Assembly (NCBI RefSeq): GCF_900188115.1
Contig: NZ_FZNW01000013.1
Coordinates: 1 to 64,000, forward strand
Source of the DNA: Haloechinothrix alba
GTDB taxonomy: Bacteria; Actinomycetota; Actinomycetes; Mycobacteriales; Pseudonocardiaceae
Reading direction: 5' to 3'
Length of the DNA stretch: 64,000 bases
In this document: positions 16,729 to 24,201 of the stretch, piece by piece
How positions within the stretch are numbered: the first letter of the stretch is position 1
How the letters are laid out: each line of letters begins with the position of its first letter
Notes under the pieces: model-generated
Database searches by the model: none
What the model was told of the DNA's origin: nothing
What the model saw: the letters and a program-made list of their open reading frames with translations, nothing else
Position numbers and translations under genes: made by a program

Positions 16729-17379
16729 CTACGGCATGAGCACCGCGTCGATGATGTACACGGTGGCGTTGGCGGTCTGTACGTTGCCGCACACGACCTG
16801 GGCATCGCCGTCGACGGTCACGTTCTCACCGTCGGCCGTGGTCTGCACCGAGCTGCCCTGCAGGGTCTCGAACTCGCCGTCGCCGAGGTCGTCGAGGGTC
16901 AGGCGCTCGTCGACGACGTGGTAGGTCAGCACATCGGTCAGCGCCTCCTGGTCGGCGAGCAGCGCGTCGAGGTCCTCGGAGGGGATGGCCTCGAACGCGT
17001 CGTTGGCGGGGGCGAACACCGTGATGTCCTCGGCTCCGTTGAGCGTGTCGACCAGCTCGGCCTCACCGACAGCCGTCACCAGAGTGGACAGCACCGGGTT
17101 GTTGGAGGCCGCGGTCGCCACCGGGTCCTGCGCCATGCCGTCGAAACTGCCGTCCCCGTCCTCGGGAACGGCGTCGCAGGCCGCCCCGAAGGGCTGCCCG
17201 GTTGCGCCTGCGCCCTCGTCGGCGCCCTGTCGGGCGTCACCCTCGCCGGTGCCGTTATCGGTTTCCGCAGAGGCGTCCCCGGACGCTGTCTCCTCGTCCC
17301 CGGCCGTGTCACACGCGCCGAGCAGCATCGCGGTAGCCGCGACACCAGCGAGGATGCCTGCCGTACGTTTCGTTCGCAT
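16729..17379 (-). CDS. Fasciclin (FAS1) domain lipoprotein, MPT70/MPT83-like
   Basis: A 216-residue lipoprotein (lipobox LLGAC, Cys23) with an acidic linker and one FAS1 domain. Family motifs are DITVFAPANDAFEAIP (H1-type) and the C-terminal ATVYIIDAVLMP; YHVVDERL lies between. The domain is closest in organisation to mycobacterial MPT83/MPT70, which are known SigK targets. It probably acts in cell-surface adhesion or as a partner of the neighbouring molybdoenzyme. Two Cys (about 92 and 202) may form a disulfide. A hairpin in the 58-nt gap upstream could give it expression different from the oxidoreductase. Confidence 0.85.
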   Translation of the reverse strand: MRTKRTAGILAGVAATAMLLGACDTAGDEETASGDASAETDNGTGEGDARQGADEGAGATGQPFGAACDAVPEDGDGSFDGMAQDPVATAASNNPVLSTLVTAVGEAELVDTLNGAEDITVFAPANDAFEAIPSEDLDALLADQEALTDVLTYHVVDERLTLDDLGDGEFETLQGSSVQTTADGENVTVDGDAQVVCGNVQTANATVYIIDAVLMP

Positions 17380-17407
17380 CAGTGATCTGTCCTTCCTGTG
17401 GTTACCC

Positions 17408-17429
17408 GCGGCCCCGTTCGCGGGGCCGC
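17408..17429 (-). terminator. TTCG-loop hairpin between molybdoenzyme and fasciclin genes
   Basis: GCGGCCCCG, a TTCG tetraloop and CGGGGCCGC form a perfect 9-bp stem of very high stability. It lies between the oxidoreductase stop and the fasciclin start and may be an attenuator or a processing site that stabilises the fasciclin mRNA. Confidence 0.55.
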
Positions 17430-17437
17430 ATGCTTGC

Positions 17438-19042
17438 TCATTCGGTCACGGTTACCGCGACCGAATGCCATCCGGTTGCTCCGTCCGGGAACGGATCAAC
17501 ACGCTCTTGCGGCTGCAGGTCGCCCGCGCCGTCGGCGGCCCTGACCTCGATCCGAGGTGAGCCGGGTGTCACCTGCACGGTGGTGAGCCACTGGCGCCAC
17601 GTGTCGTCGCTGACCGGCTCGGACAGCTCGGCGTCCTGCCAGTCGCCACCGTCCACACGCACCTGCACAGTGCTGATCCCCCTGTGCTGCGCCCATGCGA
17701 CCCCGGCGACGGTGATCTCTCCCTGCCCGAGGTTCTCGAGCGGGCGCGGCACGTCGATACGCGATGCGGTCTTGACCGTGCCGACCGGGTCCCAGTCCCG
17801 CTCGGTCCAGTACGCGTCGACCTCGTCGAAACGGGTGACATCGAGCTCGACGACCCACTTGGTCGCCGAGGTGTAGCCGTACAGACCGGGCACGATCATC
17901 CGCGCCGGGAACCCGTTCCGTGCCGGTAGCGGCTCTCCGTTGAGTCCCACGGCCAGCAGCGCGTCCCGCCCGTCGAGTACCGTCCCCAAGGGGGTGCCGA
18001 TCGTCATACCGTCCTGCGACCTGCTCAGCAGCTGGTCCGCCCCACCGTGCGGGCCCGCCTCGCGCAACAGCCGATCCAGCGGGAACCCCAGCCACCGGCC
18101 GGTACTCACGTAGGGGCCACCGACCTGATTGGACACGCAGGACAGCGTCAGGTCCCGCTCGACGAGCTCGCGCTCGAGCAGCTCCTCGAAGGTGATCTCC
18201 AGTGGCCTGTCCACGGAGCCACCGATCCGCAGGGACCACTGCTGAGCCGGGACCTGCGGTATCACCAGTGCGGTGTCCACGCGGTAGAAGTCGCGGGCCG
18301 GGGTGAAGAACGGGCCGAGGCCGTCGACAGCGAACCGGTGTCCGGCCGGGAGAGCGGGAGCCGGACTCGCCGGTTCCGGCAACGCGATCGCGGCCCGCGA
18401 GTCGGCGACGTCGAACAGCCGCGCTTGCAGCATCCGGCCGCCGAGTCCGGCGGCCACCGCCGCACCGGCAGTACCGGCCCCGGCCAGCAGCAGGGTCCTG
18501 CGAGGCAGGGGGTTGTCGGCACCGGCGGCGGAGCTGCCGTCCTGCTGTGCGGTGTTTACGGCTTCCGCCCCCGCGCGCGGGCGCGGGCGTGTCAGCCGGG
18601 TCAGCGCGGCGAGCGTGGCGACGGAGATGACCGCCGCCGCGCTCGCGGGCAGCGCCGCGGTAGCGCCACTCTGCGCGGTCGCCGCGGCGGCGGCCATGCC
18701 GATGCCTGCCAGCGCCAGCAGCAGCGCGGCGCCCGCTGCGAGCCTGCGCAGGGCGATGTAGCCGGCAGCGGCAGCGGCGACCGCGAGGATGGTGACCACA
18801 CCGGCTACCAAAATCGGCCGGTGTCCGGAGCCGAAGGTGCTGACCGCGAACTCCTGTAACACGCGCGGTGTCAGGGCGATCACTCCCGACCCCACCGCCA
18901 CGACCGGCGAGGTGTCCGGTCCGGTGGCGGCTGCGACGAGCTCACCGGCACCGAGGCCGGCGGCGGTGGCGACGAACCCGATGCTCGCGCCGGCGGCCAG
19001 CCGTGCGGTCCGCCTCCGGGCAGGCTTCGCGGTGGTGTTCAT
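17438..19042 (-). CDS. Membrane-anchored molybdopterin-dependent oxidoreductase (sulfite oxidase-like)
   Basis: A 534-residue protein. An N-terminal membrane part has about five hydrophobic helices (residues ~14-150), then a further hydrophobic or Tat-like segment (PRRTLLLAGAGTAGAAVAAG, ~180-200). The extracytoplasmic sulfite oxidase-type Mo-cofactor domain follows, with the Mo-coordinating C302 in LSCVSNQVGG, then GRWLGFPLDRLL and NGFPARMIVPGLYGYTSATK. A C-terminal Mo-co dimerisation domain closes it (GQGEITVAGVAWAQHRGIST). It likely reduces or oxidises a sulfur or protein substrate at the outer membrane face. The substrate is unknown. It is linked in an operon with DUF4383 and fasciclin, a combination seen with SigK in actinobacteria. 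Confidence 0.82.
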   Translation of the reverse strand: MNTTAKPARRRTARLAAGASIGFVATAAGLGAGELVAAATGPDTSPVVAVGSGVIALTPRVLQEFAVSTFGSGHRPILVAGVVTILAVAAAAAGYIALRRLAAGAALLLALAGIGMAAAAATAQSGATAALPASAAAVISVATLAALTRLTRPRPRAGAEAVNTAQQDGSSAAGADNPLPRRTLLLAGAGTAGAAVAAGLGGRMLQARLFDVADSRAAIALPEPASPAPALPAGHRFAVDGLGPFFTPARDFYRVDTALVIPQVPAQQWSLRIGGSVDRPLEITFEELLERELVERDLTLSCVSNQVGGPYVSTGRWLGFPLDRLLREAGPHGGADQLLSRSQDGMTIGTPLGTVLDGRDALLAVGLNGEPLPARNGFPARMIVPGLYGYTSATKWVVELDVTRFDEVDAYWTERDWDPVGTVKTASRIDVPRPLENLGQGEITVAGVAWAQHRGISTVQVRVDGGDWQDAELSEPVSDDTWRQWLTTVQVTPGSPRIEVRAADGAGDLQPQERVDPFPDGATGWHSVAVTVTE

Positions 19043-19106
19043 ACCCGTCCTTCGGTTCTGTGCGTGGTGCGGATTGGCCACACCGGGGAATCACTCCGCG
19101 GTGTGA

Positions 19107-19508
19107 TCAGCGGCGGGTCAGCGAGACCCCGAGGAGCACGGCGGCGCTGGCCAGGTGCAGAACGTTGTCCGCGTGGTTGAGCGCGAGCAGGTTGAGTGCG
19201 GAGCTGGTGACGAACAGCCCGAGTACGCCGACGAGCAGGTAGATTCCCCCGACGAGCCCGTTGACCCCCGCGGCGTACTTGACGCCGCGCCACGCGGCGA
19301 GGCCGAGCAGTGCACCGACACCGATGTGCACCAGGTTGTGCAGCGGGTTGACCTCGAAGATCAGCAGGTGCGAACCCTCCGTTGCGGCGAACCCGGTGCC
19401 TGCGGTGACGGCGAATCCCACCAGCCCGACCAAGACGTAGACGGCGCCGAACAGCGCTCCGAGTACCCGGTTGGGTGACGTGCTGGTCGACTGGACACTG
19501 GTTCCCAT
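19107..19508 (-). CDS. DUF4383 four-helix membrane protein
   Basis: A 133-residue protein with four predicted membrane helices. It begins NRVLGALFGAVYVLVGLVGF and has the DUF4383 pattern LLIFEVNPLHNLVHIGVGAL and LNHADNVLHLASAAVLLGVS. The repeated N-x2-H-x2-H/HL motifs (NPLHNLVH, NHADNVLHL) place several His at the membrane face and could bind metal or haem, although function is undescribed. It is the first gene of the transcript driven by the SigK-type promoter 40 nt upstream and is divergent from sigK. Confidence 0.85.
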   Translation of the reverse strand: MGTSVQSTSTSPNRVLGALFGAVYVLVGLVGFAVTAGTGFAATEGSHLLIFEVNPLHNLVHIGVGALLGLAAWRGVKYAAGVNGLVGGIYLLVGVLGLFVTSSALNLLALNHADNVLHLASAAVLLGVSLTRR

Positions 19509-19547
19509 GACGTTCTCCTCACCGTGATGAATGGGTCTTGCGTCCGG

Positions 19548-19575
19548 TATTCGAGGACGGGTGGTCGTTGGATTG
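19548..19575 (-). promoter_or_regulatory. SigK-type promoter of the DUF4383/molybdoenzyme operon
   Basis: Minus-strand CAATCC (19575-19570), 16-nt spacer, CGAATA (19553-19548), 40 nt upstream of the DUF4383 start. It is identical in both boxes and in spacing to the promoter facing sigK. Confidence 0.7.
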
Positions 19576-19596
19576 GTCCGGATCCGGGTCCCGTGG

Positions 19597-19624
19597 CAAT
19601 CCGGGCGAGTCCGTGGTTCGAATA
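19597..19624 (+). promoter_or_regulatory. SigK-type autoregulatory promoter of sigK
   Basis: CAATCC (19597-19602), 16-nt spacer, CGAATA (19619-19624), 33 nt before the sigK ATG. It is a back-to-back copy of the promoter on the other strand, as expected for an autoregulated sigma factor that drives a divergent operon. Confidence 0.7.
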
Positions 19625-19657
19625 CACTGCGAGAGCGACCCAGCGACGAGGTGATTC

Positions 19658-20260
19658 ATGCACGGCGGAGCACAGCAGCGGCGGCTACGACGATGGCGTC
19701 CCGTGAACGAGGAGGCGTCACCGACGCCCGACGAGCTGGTGTCGTTGACCGCCCTCGGTGACGAGTACGCGTTCGCGCGCCTCTACGACGCGTTCGCCGA
19801 CAGGATCTTCGGTCTCGTCAAGCGGGTGATGCGCGACCCGTCCCAGTCCGAGGAGGTCACCCAGGAGGTCTTCCTGGAGATATGGCGGACGGCGTCGCGT
19901 TTCGACAGTAGCCGGGGCAGTGTCGCCGCATGGGTCATGACGCTGGCGCACCGGCGGGCGGTCGACCGGATCCGTTCGGCACAGGCCTCGACGGAGCGGG
20001 ACACGCGCGTGGCCTACCAGGAGGACCAGCCGTTCGACAGCGTGTCCGAGGAAGTCACCGGAAGGCTGGAACGCCAGCAGGTACGGCGGTGTTTGGAGAC
20101 GTTGACGATGCTGCAGCACGAGTCGGTGAAGCTCGCCTACTACCAGGGCTACACCTACAGCGAAGTCGCCGGCCTGCTCGATACGCCGCTCGGCACCGTC
20201 AAAACCAGGCTCCGGGACGGCTTGATCCGGCTGCGCGACTGCCTGGGGGTGACAGCATGA
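19658..20260 (+). CDS. sigK: ECF RNA polymerase sigma factor SigK
   Basis: A 200-residue ECF sigma factor. Region 2 spans roughly residues 35-105 (YAFARLYDAFADRIFGLVKR, DPSQSEEVTQEVFLEIWRTA, AWVMTLAHRRAVDRIRSAQA). Region 4 ends with AYYQGYTYSEVAGLLDTPLG and TVKTRLRDGLIRLRD. The order sigK-rskA with a 4-nt ATGA overlap, the neighbouring fasciclin gene and the promoter motifs support SigK rather than another ECF. The ATG at 19658 has GAGGTG 6 nt upstream; a GTG 45 nt later is possible but has a poor ribosome site. It should direct its own gene, the DUF4383 operon and the helical lipoprotein. Confidence 0.88.
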   Translation: MHGGAQQRRLRRWRPVNEEASPTPDELVSLTALGDEYAFARLYDAFADRIFGLVKRVMRDPSQSEEVTQEVFLEIWRTASRFDSSRGSVAAWVMTLAHRRAVDRIRSAQASTERDTRVAYQEDQPFDSVSEEVTGRLERQQVRRCLETLTMLQHESVKLAYYQGYTYSEVAGLLDTPLGTVKTRLRDGLIRLRDCLGVTA

Positions 20261-20991
20261 ACGCCGATATCCACACGTTGACGGGCGCCTACGTTCTCGA
20301 CGCGCTGTCGGCGGGCGAGCGCGAGGCGTTCGAGGAGCACCTCGCGCAGTGCGCCGACTGCTCCCGGGAGGTGCGTGAGCTCCGCGAGACGACCGCCTAC
20401 CTCGGTTCCGCCGAGGCCGCTGCGGCGCCCGAACGGCTGAAGTCGCGGGTGCTGGAACAGGCGCGAACCACACGGCAGCTTCCCCCGGACGAGGGCCCCA
20501 TCGTTCCGATCAAGGGGCGCAAGTGGCCGTTGCGCGTCACGACCGCCGTGGCCGCCGCGGGCGTGGTGGCCGCGCTCGTGCTGGGCATTCAGGTGGGGCT
20601 GACGAACCAGGAGCTCAGCGAGACCCGGCAGGCGCTCGAGCAGAGCGAGCAGGTCTACGGCGAGCTCGCTGATGTGCTCACCGCCGCGGACGCCCGCGTG
20701 GCGACCGGCGAGGACGAAGTGGGGACGGTGACGGTCGTCTACTCGGACAGCGCGCAGAAGCTGACCGTCATCCCGAACGAGCTGAGCGACCCTCCGGACG
20801 ACCGCGTCTACCAGGTGTGGTTCCTCGACGGGGACGCTCCGACGTCCGCGGGACTGCTGACCCATGCGGACCGGCCGATGGTCACCAGGACGGCATCCGA
20901 GGCGGCGCAGCTCGGCATCACGGTCGAGCCGGCAGGCGGCTCGGAGGCACCGACGACCGACCCCGTCATGATGATCTCGCTCGACACGTGA
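20257..20991 (+). CDS. rskA: Anti-sigma-K factor RskA
   Basis: A 244-residue membrane anti-sigma factor. The cytoplasmic zinc-finger-like domain has H28-x3-C32-x2-C35 in EEHLAQCADC. One transmembrane helix follows at ~91-112 (VTTAVAAAGVVAALVLGIQV). The extracytoplasmic RskA domain has VYQVWFLDGDAPTSAGLL and ends in MMISLDT. In mycobacteria RskA is released by regulated proteolysis and senses redox state through extracytoplasmic cysteines. Here the outer domain has no Cys, so the signal may differ. Coupled to sigK by an ATGA overlap. Confidence 0.88.
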   Translation: MNADIHTLTGAYVLDALSAGEREAFEEHLAQCADCSREVRELRETTAYLGSAEAAAAPERLKSRVLEQARTTRQLPPDEGPIVPIKGRKWPLRVTTAVAAAGVVAALVLGIQVGLTNQELSETRQALEQSEQVYGELADVLTAADARVATGEDEVGTVTVVYSDSAQKLTVIPNELSDPPDDRVYQVWFLDGDAPTSAGLLTHADRPMVTRTASEAAQLGITVEPAGGSEAPTTDPVMMISLDT

Positions 20992-21027
20992 GGGTGCCGG
21001 CGGCGACGCGGCGATCCCGGTGTGACC

Positions 21028-21259
21028 TCAGAAGTCCGCGCAGACCAGCCGTTCATAGCCGGCATGGACCACGATGGACTCCACTCCCGCCGCGCGCGCG
21101 TCCTGTTCGGACTCGGCGGTCGCCGTGGCGTTACCGCCGTCATCGGCCGTGCTCCTCGCTGCCGGGAGCGGGGTCGCCACAACCCGCGAGCAGCAACGCG
21201 GCCGCCGGTAGCACCAGCAACGTCCTCGTGCCCGGCCTCGTTCCCGTTCGCCGTGTCAT
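21028..21259 (-). pseudogene. Small lipoprotein with an apparent single-base frameshift
   Basis: The ATG at 21259 opens a clear lipoprotein signal (TLLVLPAAALLLAGCGDPAP; lipobox LLAGC). It stops after 39 residues at SEEHGR. A +1 shift near 21144-21149 (one extra G in CACGGCC) restores an open frame that reads ADDGGNATATAESEQDARAA, then GVESIVVHAGYERLVCADF, and ends at TGA 21030-21028. Together this gives a plausible 75-residue lipoprotein. The family was not recognised. It is either a young pseudogene or a sequencing indel. It occupies the otherwise empty 462-nt gap after rskA and faces the cupredoxin gene. Confidence 0.5.
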
Positions 21260-21404
21260 GAAAGGTATCCGCACTGTCCGTAGCCTCTCCTTCGGAGTCG
21301 CCGGGCCGGTATCCGGCCGGGGTGCGACGATGACAGGTACCCGTCCGGAGTACCGTAAGCGTGGGCCGCAGGGCCTCGCAGCGCCCCGTGACGGTCGCAA
21401 CAGC

Positions 21405-21424
21405 GATGTTCCGAGATGTTCCGA
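21405..21424 (+). repeat. Perfect tandem direct repeat upstream of the cupredoxin gene
   Basis: GATGTTCCGA occurs twice back to back (21405-21414, 21415-21424), 30-49 nt before the predicted start. The 10-nt period matches a helical turn, so it may be a regulator-binding site or part of the promoter. Confidence 0.35.
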
Positions 21425-21453
21425 TCGTGCCGATACAGGGGCAGTACCAGGCG

Positions 21454-21903
21454 ATGATGGTGAGGGCGATGACGGAGCGGCTGCTCACGTTCCTGGTGGC
21501 CGGGATTACGGTGCTGGCGGTCACTGCGTGCTCGGGAGACGAGGAATCCGGTGGCCCTGGCGGTCACGAGGGCACGTCTCCGAGCGCCACCCCGACGCAG
21601 GGCGGGGAGGAGGACACCGCTGCGGAGGAGCCCGGCGGGGACGTCGAGGTGCTCGAGTTCGAGATCTCCGACGGCCAGGTGCGGCCGCCGGTAAGTCGCG
21701 TCCCCGTCGAGCACGGCGCGAGCGTGCGGATCGAGGTGACCAGCGACCAGCCGGACAGCGTGCACCTGCACGGCTATGACCTGGAGGTCGCCGTCGGGCC
21801 GGGCGAGGACGGTGTCCTGGAGTTCGATGCCGATCAGGCGGGCCGCTTCGAGCTCGAGACGCACGACACCGGCCTGGTTCTTGCCCAGCTGCTCGTTCGA
21901 TGA
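21454..21903 (+). CDS. Cupredoxin-fold lipoprotein lacking the type 1 copper cysteine
   Basis: About 149 residues with a signal peptide and lipobox near VTACS. An acidic Gly/Glu-rich linker follows, then a cupredoxin-like domain (VEVLEFEISDGQVRPPVSRV, then DQPDSVHLHGYDLEVAVGPG). The HLHGYD motif is conserved in a widespread group of secreted cupredoxin-like proteins. The C-terminal part ends ELETHDTGLVLAQLLVR: the usual Cys-x-His-x-Met loop is replaced by one His, so it is not a blue copper protein and may bind metal through His only. An ATG at 21469 is an alternative start. The stop overlaps the next gene by 4 nt, so the two probably work together. Confidence 0.75.
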   Translation: MMVRAMTERLLTFLVAGITVLAVTACSGDEESGGPGGHEGTSPSATPTQGGEEDTAAEEPGGDVEVLEFEISDGQVRPPVSRVPVEHGASVRIEVTSDQPDSVHLHGYDLEVAVGPGEDGVLEFDADQAGRFELETHDTGLVLAQLLVR

Positions 21904-23222
21904 GTATGCCCGGCGAGGTGCTGGCGCACGGCGTCGGCGGTCGGGAGGACCTGCCGATCCCGTTCCCGTTCGCGCTCGCAGGCGCGCTCGCGGCGCTGCT
22001 GGCGACGTTCGTGGTGCTGGGCGTCGCCTGGCGCGACTCGCGCTTCGAGGGGCGTGCCGGGCGACGCAGGCTGCCCCGACGGATGTCGCGGGTGCTCGAT
22101 GCGCCCTCGTTCCGGTGGACACTCCGCGTCGCCGGGCTGGTGGGCGCGTGCTGGCTCGTGGGTGTGCTGCTGCTCGGACCGCAGGACAGCAGGGACAATC
22201 CCGGTCCCCGCGTGCTGTACGTGCTGATGTGGGTGGGGCTGCCGCTGGGGTCCGTGTTGCTCGGGCCGCTGTGGCGAGCGCTGAACCCGCTGCGCACGGT
22301 GCATCACGCCGTCGCGCGCCTCACCCGTACGCCGCCCGACGGGCTGGCGCGGCTACCCCGGGCCCTGGGTTACTGGCCTGCGGTGGTCACGCTGGCGGCG
22401 TTCGTGTGGTTGGAGCTTGTCCCGCCGGACCGGGCTATGCCACCGGTCGTGCTGCTCGCCCTGAGCATCCATGCCGCCGTGATGCTCATCGGAGCGCTCG
22501 TGTTCGGCAGGGAATGGTTCGCGCGCGCCGACCCGTTCGAGGTGTACTCGACGCTGGCCGCCCAGCTGGCGCCGTTCGGCCGCGACCGTGCCGGGCACCT
22601 CGTCGTGCGCAACCCCTTCCACGGTCTCGCGGCGATCCCGGCATCGCCGGGGTTGACCGGTGTGGTGCTGGTCCTGCTCGGCTCGACCGCGTTCGACAGC
22701 CTCTCCGACTCGCCGCGGTGGCTGCAGCTGGTACAGGGGAACCGGTCGGTCACGCTGCTCGGCACGATCGGGTTGGTCGCGGCGATCCTGCTGCTCACGG
22801 TCGCCTTCCTCGCCGTCGCGCGGGTCACGGCCGCGCTCGGTGGTGGCTCCCGCCGGATAGCGGCCCGGTTCGCGCACTCGCTGTTGCCGATCGCCATCGG
22901 GTACGTGCTCGCCCACTACTACTCGCTGGCTGTCGTGGAAGGCCAGCGCACGCTGATCCTCGCGGCCGGTTCGCTCGTCCCCGGCGGGAACGCGTTCGGG
23001 CTCACCCGGGCCGACGTCGATCTCACGCTGGTGCCGCCGACAGCGGTGGCCACCGTGCAGGTCGGCGCGGTCGTGGCAGGCCACGTCATCGGCGCGATCG
23101 CAGCACACGACCGCGCGATGCACCTCTTCCCGCCGCGCAGGGCGCGCATCGGCCAGCTTCCGCTGCTGCTGCTGATGGTCGCCTACACCTATCTCGGCCT
23201 GACGCTGCTGTTCGCGGCGTGA
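21900..23222 (+). CDS. Polytopic membrane protein of unknown function
   Basis: A 440-residue integral membrane protein with about ten hydrophobic segments, starting in FPFALAGALAALLATFVVLG. Distinct motifs include GPLWRALNPLRTVHHAVARL, FGREWFARADPFEVYSTLAA, LAHYYSLAVVEGQRTLILAA and GHVIGAIAAHDRAMHLFPPR. Related actinobacterial proteins are often labelled fenitrothion hydrolase, a name I would treat with caution. The conserved His, Arg and Glu inside membrane segments suggest transport or metal/redox function. Translationally coupled (ATGA) to the cupredoxin lipoprotein, so the extracytoplasmic protein may deliver to or from this membrane protein. Confidence 0.65.
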   Translation: MSMPGEVLAHGVGGREDLPIPFPFALAGALAALLATFVVLGVAWRDSRFEGRAGRRRLPRRMSRVLDAPSFRWTLRVAGLVGACWLVGVLLLGPQDSRDNPGPRVLYVLMWVGLPLGSVLLGPLWRALNPLRTVHHAVARLTRTPPDGLARLPRALGYWPAVVTLAAFVWLELVPPDRAMPPVVLLALSIHAAVMLIGALVFGREWFARADPFEVYSTLAAQLAPFGRDRAGHLVVRNPFHGLAAIPASPGLTGVVLVLLGSTAFDSLSDSPRWLQLVQGNRSVTLLGTIGLVAAILLLTVAFLAVARVTAALGGGSRRIAARFAHSLLPIAIGYVLAHYYSLAVVEGQRTLILAAGSLVPGGNAFGLTRADVDLTLVPPTAVATVQVGAVVAGHVIGAIAAHDRAMHLFPPRRARIGQLPLLLLMVAYTYLGLTLLFAA

Positions 23223-23318
23223 CGCCGAGAGCCCTCGGTGCGGGTCACGGCCGGGCGGCAGCGCTCCACGAAGGTTTGCGGACCGAGAACCGGTTCCCCG
23301 TCCGGTGCACAGCCCGAG

Positions 23319-23810
23319 TTACGAGTCCGGGCCGGCCACGTACGTTGCCAGCCTGCCCAGAGTCTGCCTGCCGCCCTCGATCGCCCCGTAGCGCTGCACA
23401 GCACGGTCGCGCAGCTCCCGGGTGGGAAACTCGGTGCGCAGGCAGACCCCGGTCGCGTCCCCGTTGTCTTCGAAGGTCACGGTCGTCTCGAAGGCATCGG
23501 GATCGTCGGGGGACTGTCCCTGGACGAACCGGATGCGCTCCGGACGTACGATCTCACGCCAGCGGATCCAGTTGGCATAGTCGGTCCCGTCCGGACCGTG
23601 CATCACGAAAGTCCATTCTCCGCCCTCGCGGAACTCGAAGGCTGTTGTCGTCGTCGTGAACCCGTCAGGACCCCACCACCTGGCGAGGTGATCGATGTCC
23701 GTGAAGGCCTCGAACACGAGCTCCCGGCGGGCGCCGATGGTTCGGGAGATCACGGTCTCCCGCTCCGATGTGGCCTGCCTGCTCCCCGGTTCGCTACCCG
23801 TCGCCGTCAT
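23319..23810 (-). CDS. SRPBCC (AHSA1-like) domain protein
   Basis: A 163-residue helix-grip protein of the AHSA1/START-like superfamily. It contains ISRTIGARRELVFEAFTDID, LARWWGPDGFTTTT, GGEWTFVMHGPDGTDYANWI and a C-terminal helix. It is the usual partner of an upstream ArsR-type repressor, whose stop it overlaps by 17 nt. Ligand unknown. The ATG at 23810 gives the normal length; upstream in-frame sequence lies within the ArsR gene. Confidence 0.85.
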   Translation of the reverse strand: MTATGSEPGSRQATSERETVISRTIGARRELVFEAFTDIDHLARWWGPDGFTTTTTAFEFREGGEWTFVMHGPDGTDYANWIRWREIVRPERIRFVQGQSPDDPDAFETTVTFEDNGDATGVCLRTEFPTRELRDRAVQRYGAIEGGRQTLGRLATYVAGPDS

Positions 23811-24156
23811 CGCGCTGTTCCTTCCTCTCGACATGTTCCAGCTGCCGGACGTAGGCGTCCAGCCGGTCGAAACTCTCGTTCCAGAATTCCTCGAAGCCGC
23901 CGACCCACTGGTGAACCGGCTGCAGGCCGCGCGCATCGAGGCCGTACAGGCGCTGCTTGCCCGACTCGCGGACGCGCACGAGTTCGACCTGCCGTAGCAC
24001 GCGTAGGTGTTTGGATGCCTGCGGCTGCGTGAGCCCCAGTTCCGCCGCCAGTTCCAGTACGGATCGCTCGCGCTCCCTCAGCAGCACCAGGATGTCGCGG
24101 CGCTGTTTCTCCGCGATCGCGTTGAATACGTCCGAGGTCGTCGCGGCACGTGCCAT
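23794..24156 (-). CDS. ArsR/SmtB-family transcriptional regulator
   Basis: A 120-residue winged-helix repressor. It opens FNAIAEKQRRDILVLL, with the recognition region LAAELGLTQPQASKHLRVLR and the wing VRVRESGKQRLYGLDARGL. The C-terminal HQWVGGFEEFWNESFDRLDA is typical of the metal-independent ArsR group that pairs with SRPBCC proteins. The ATG at 24156 starts MARAATTSDV. A near-palindromic operator lies 9-30 nt upstream, so autorepression is likely. Confidence 0.88.
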   Translation of the reverse strand: MARAATTSDVFNAIAEKQRRDILVLLRERERSVLELAAELGLTQPQASKHLRVLRQVELVRVRESGKQRLYGLDARGLQPVHQWVGGFEEFWNESFDRLDAYVRQLEHVERKEQRDDGDG

Positions 24157-24164
24157 GCAGCAAT

Positions 24165-24186
24165 CATATACTGATATCGGCATATG
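24165..24186. promoter_or_regulatory. Near-palindromic operator of the ArsR gene
   Basis: A 22-nt AT-rich sequence with 18 of 22 positions symmetric: CATAT at the left end, GATATC at the centre and ATATG at the right end. It lies immediately upstream of the ArsR start and between it and the response regulator gene. Very likely the self-regulatory site. Confidence 0.6.
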
Positions 24187-24201
24187 TCAAGCGGGGTGCT
24201 G

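Noticed and set aside
16841-17379. A separate SigK-type promoter directly before the fasciclin gene
   Set aside because: A CCGAATG box occurs upstream inside the molybdoenzyme gene, but the sequence 16 nt before it does not match the -35 box.
19600-19640. tRNA T-arm-like GGTTCGAATAC near the sigK start
   Set aside because: No acceptor stem or other tRNA arms can be drawn; the sequence is explained as the -10 box of the SigK-type promoter.
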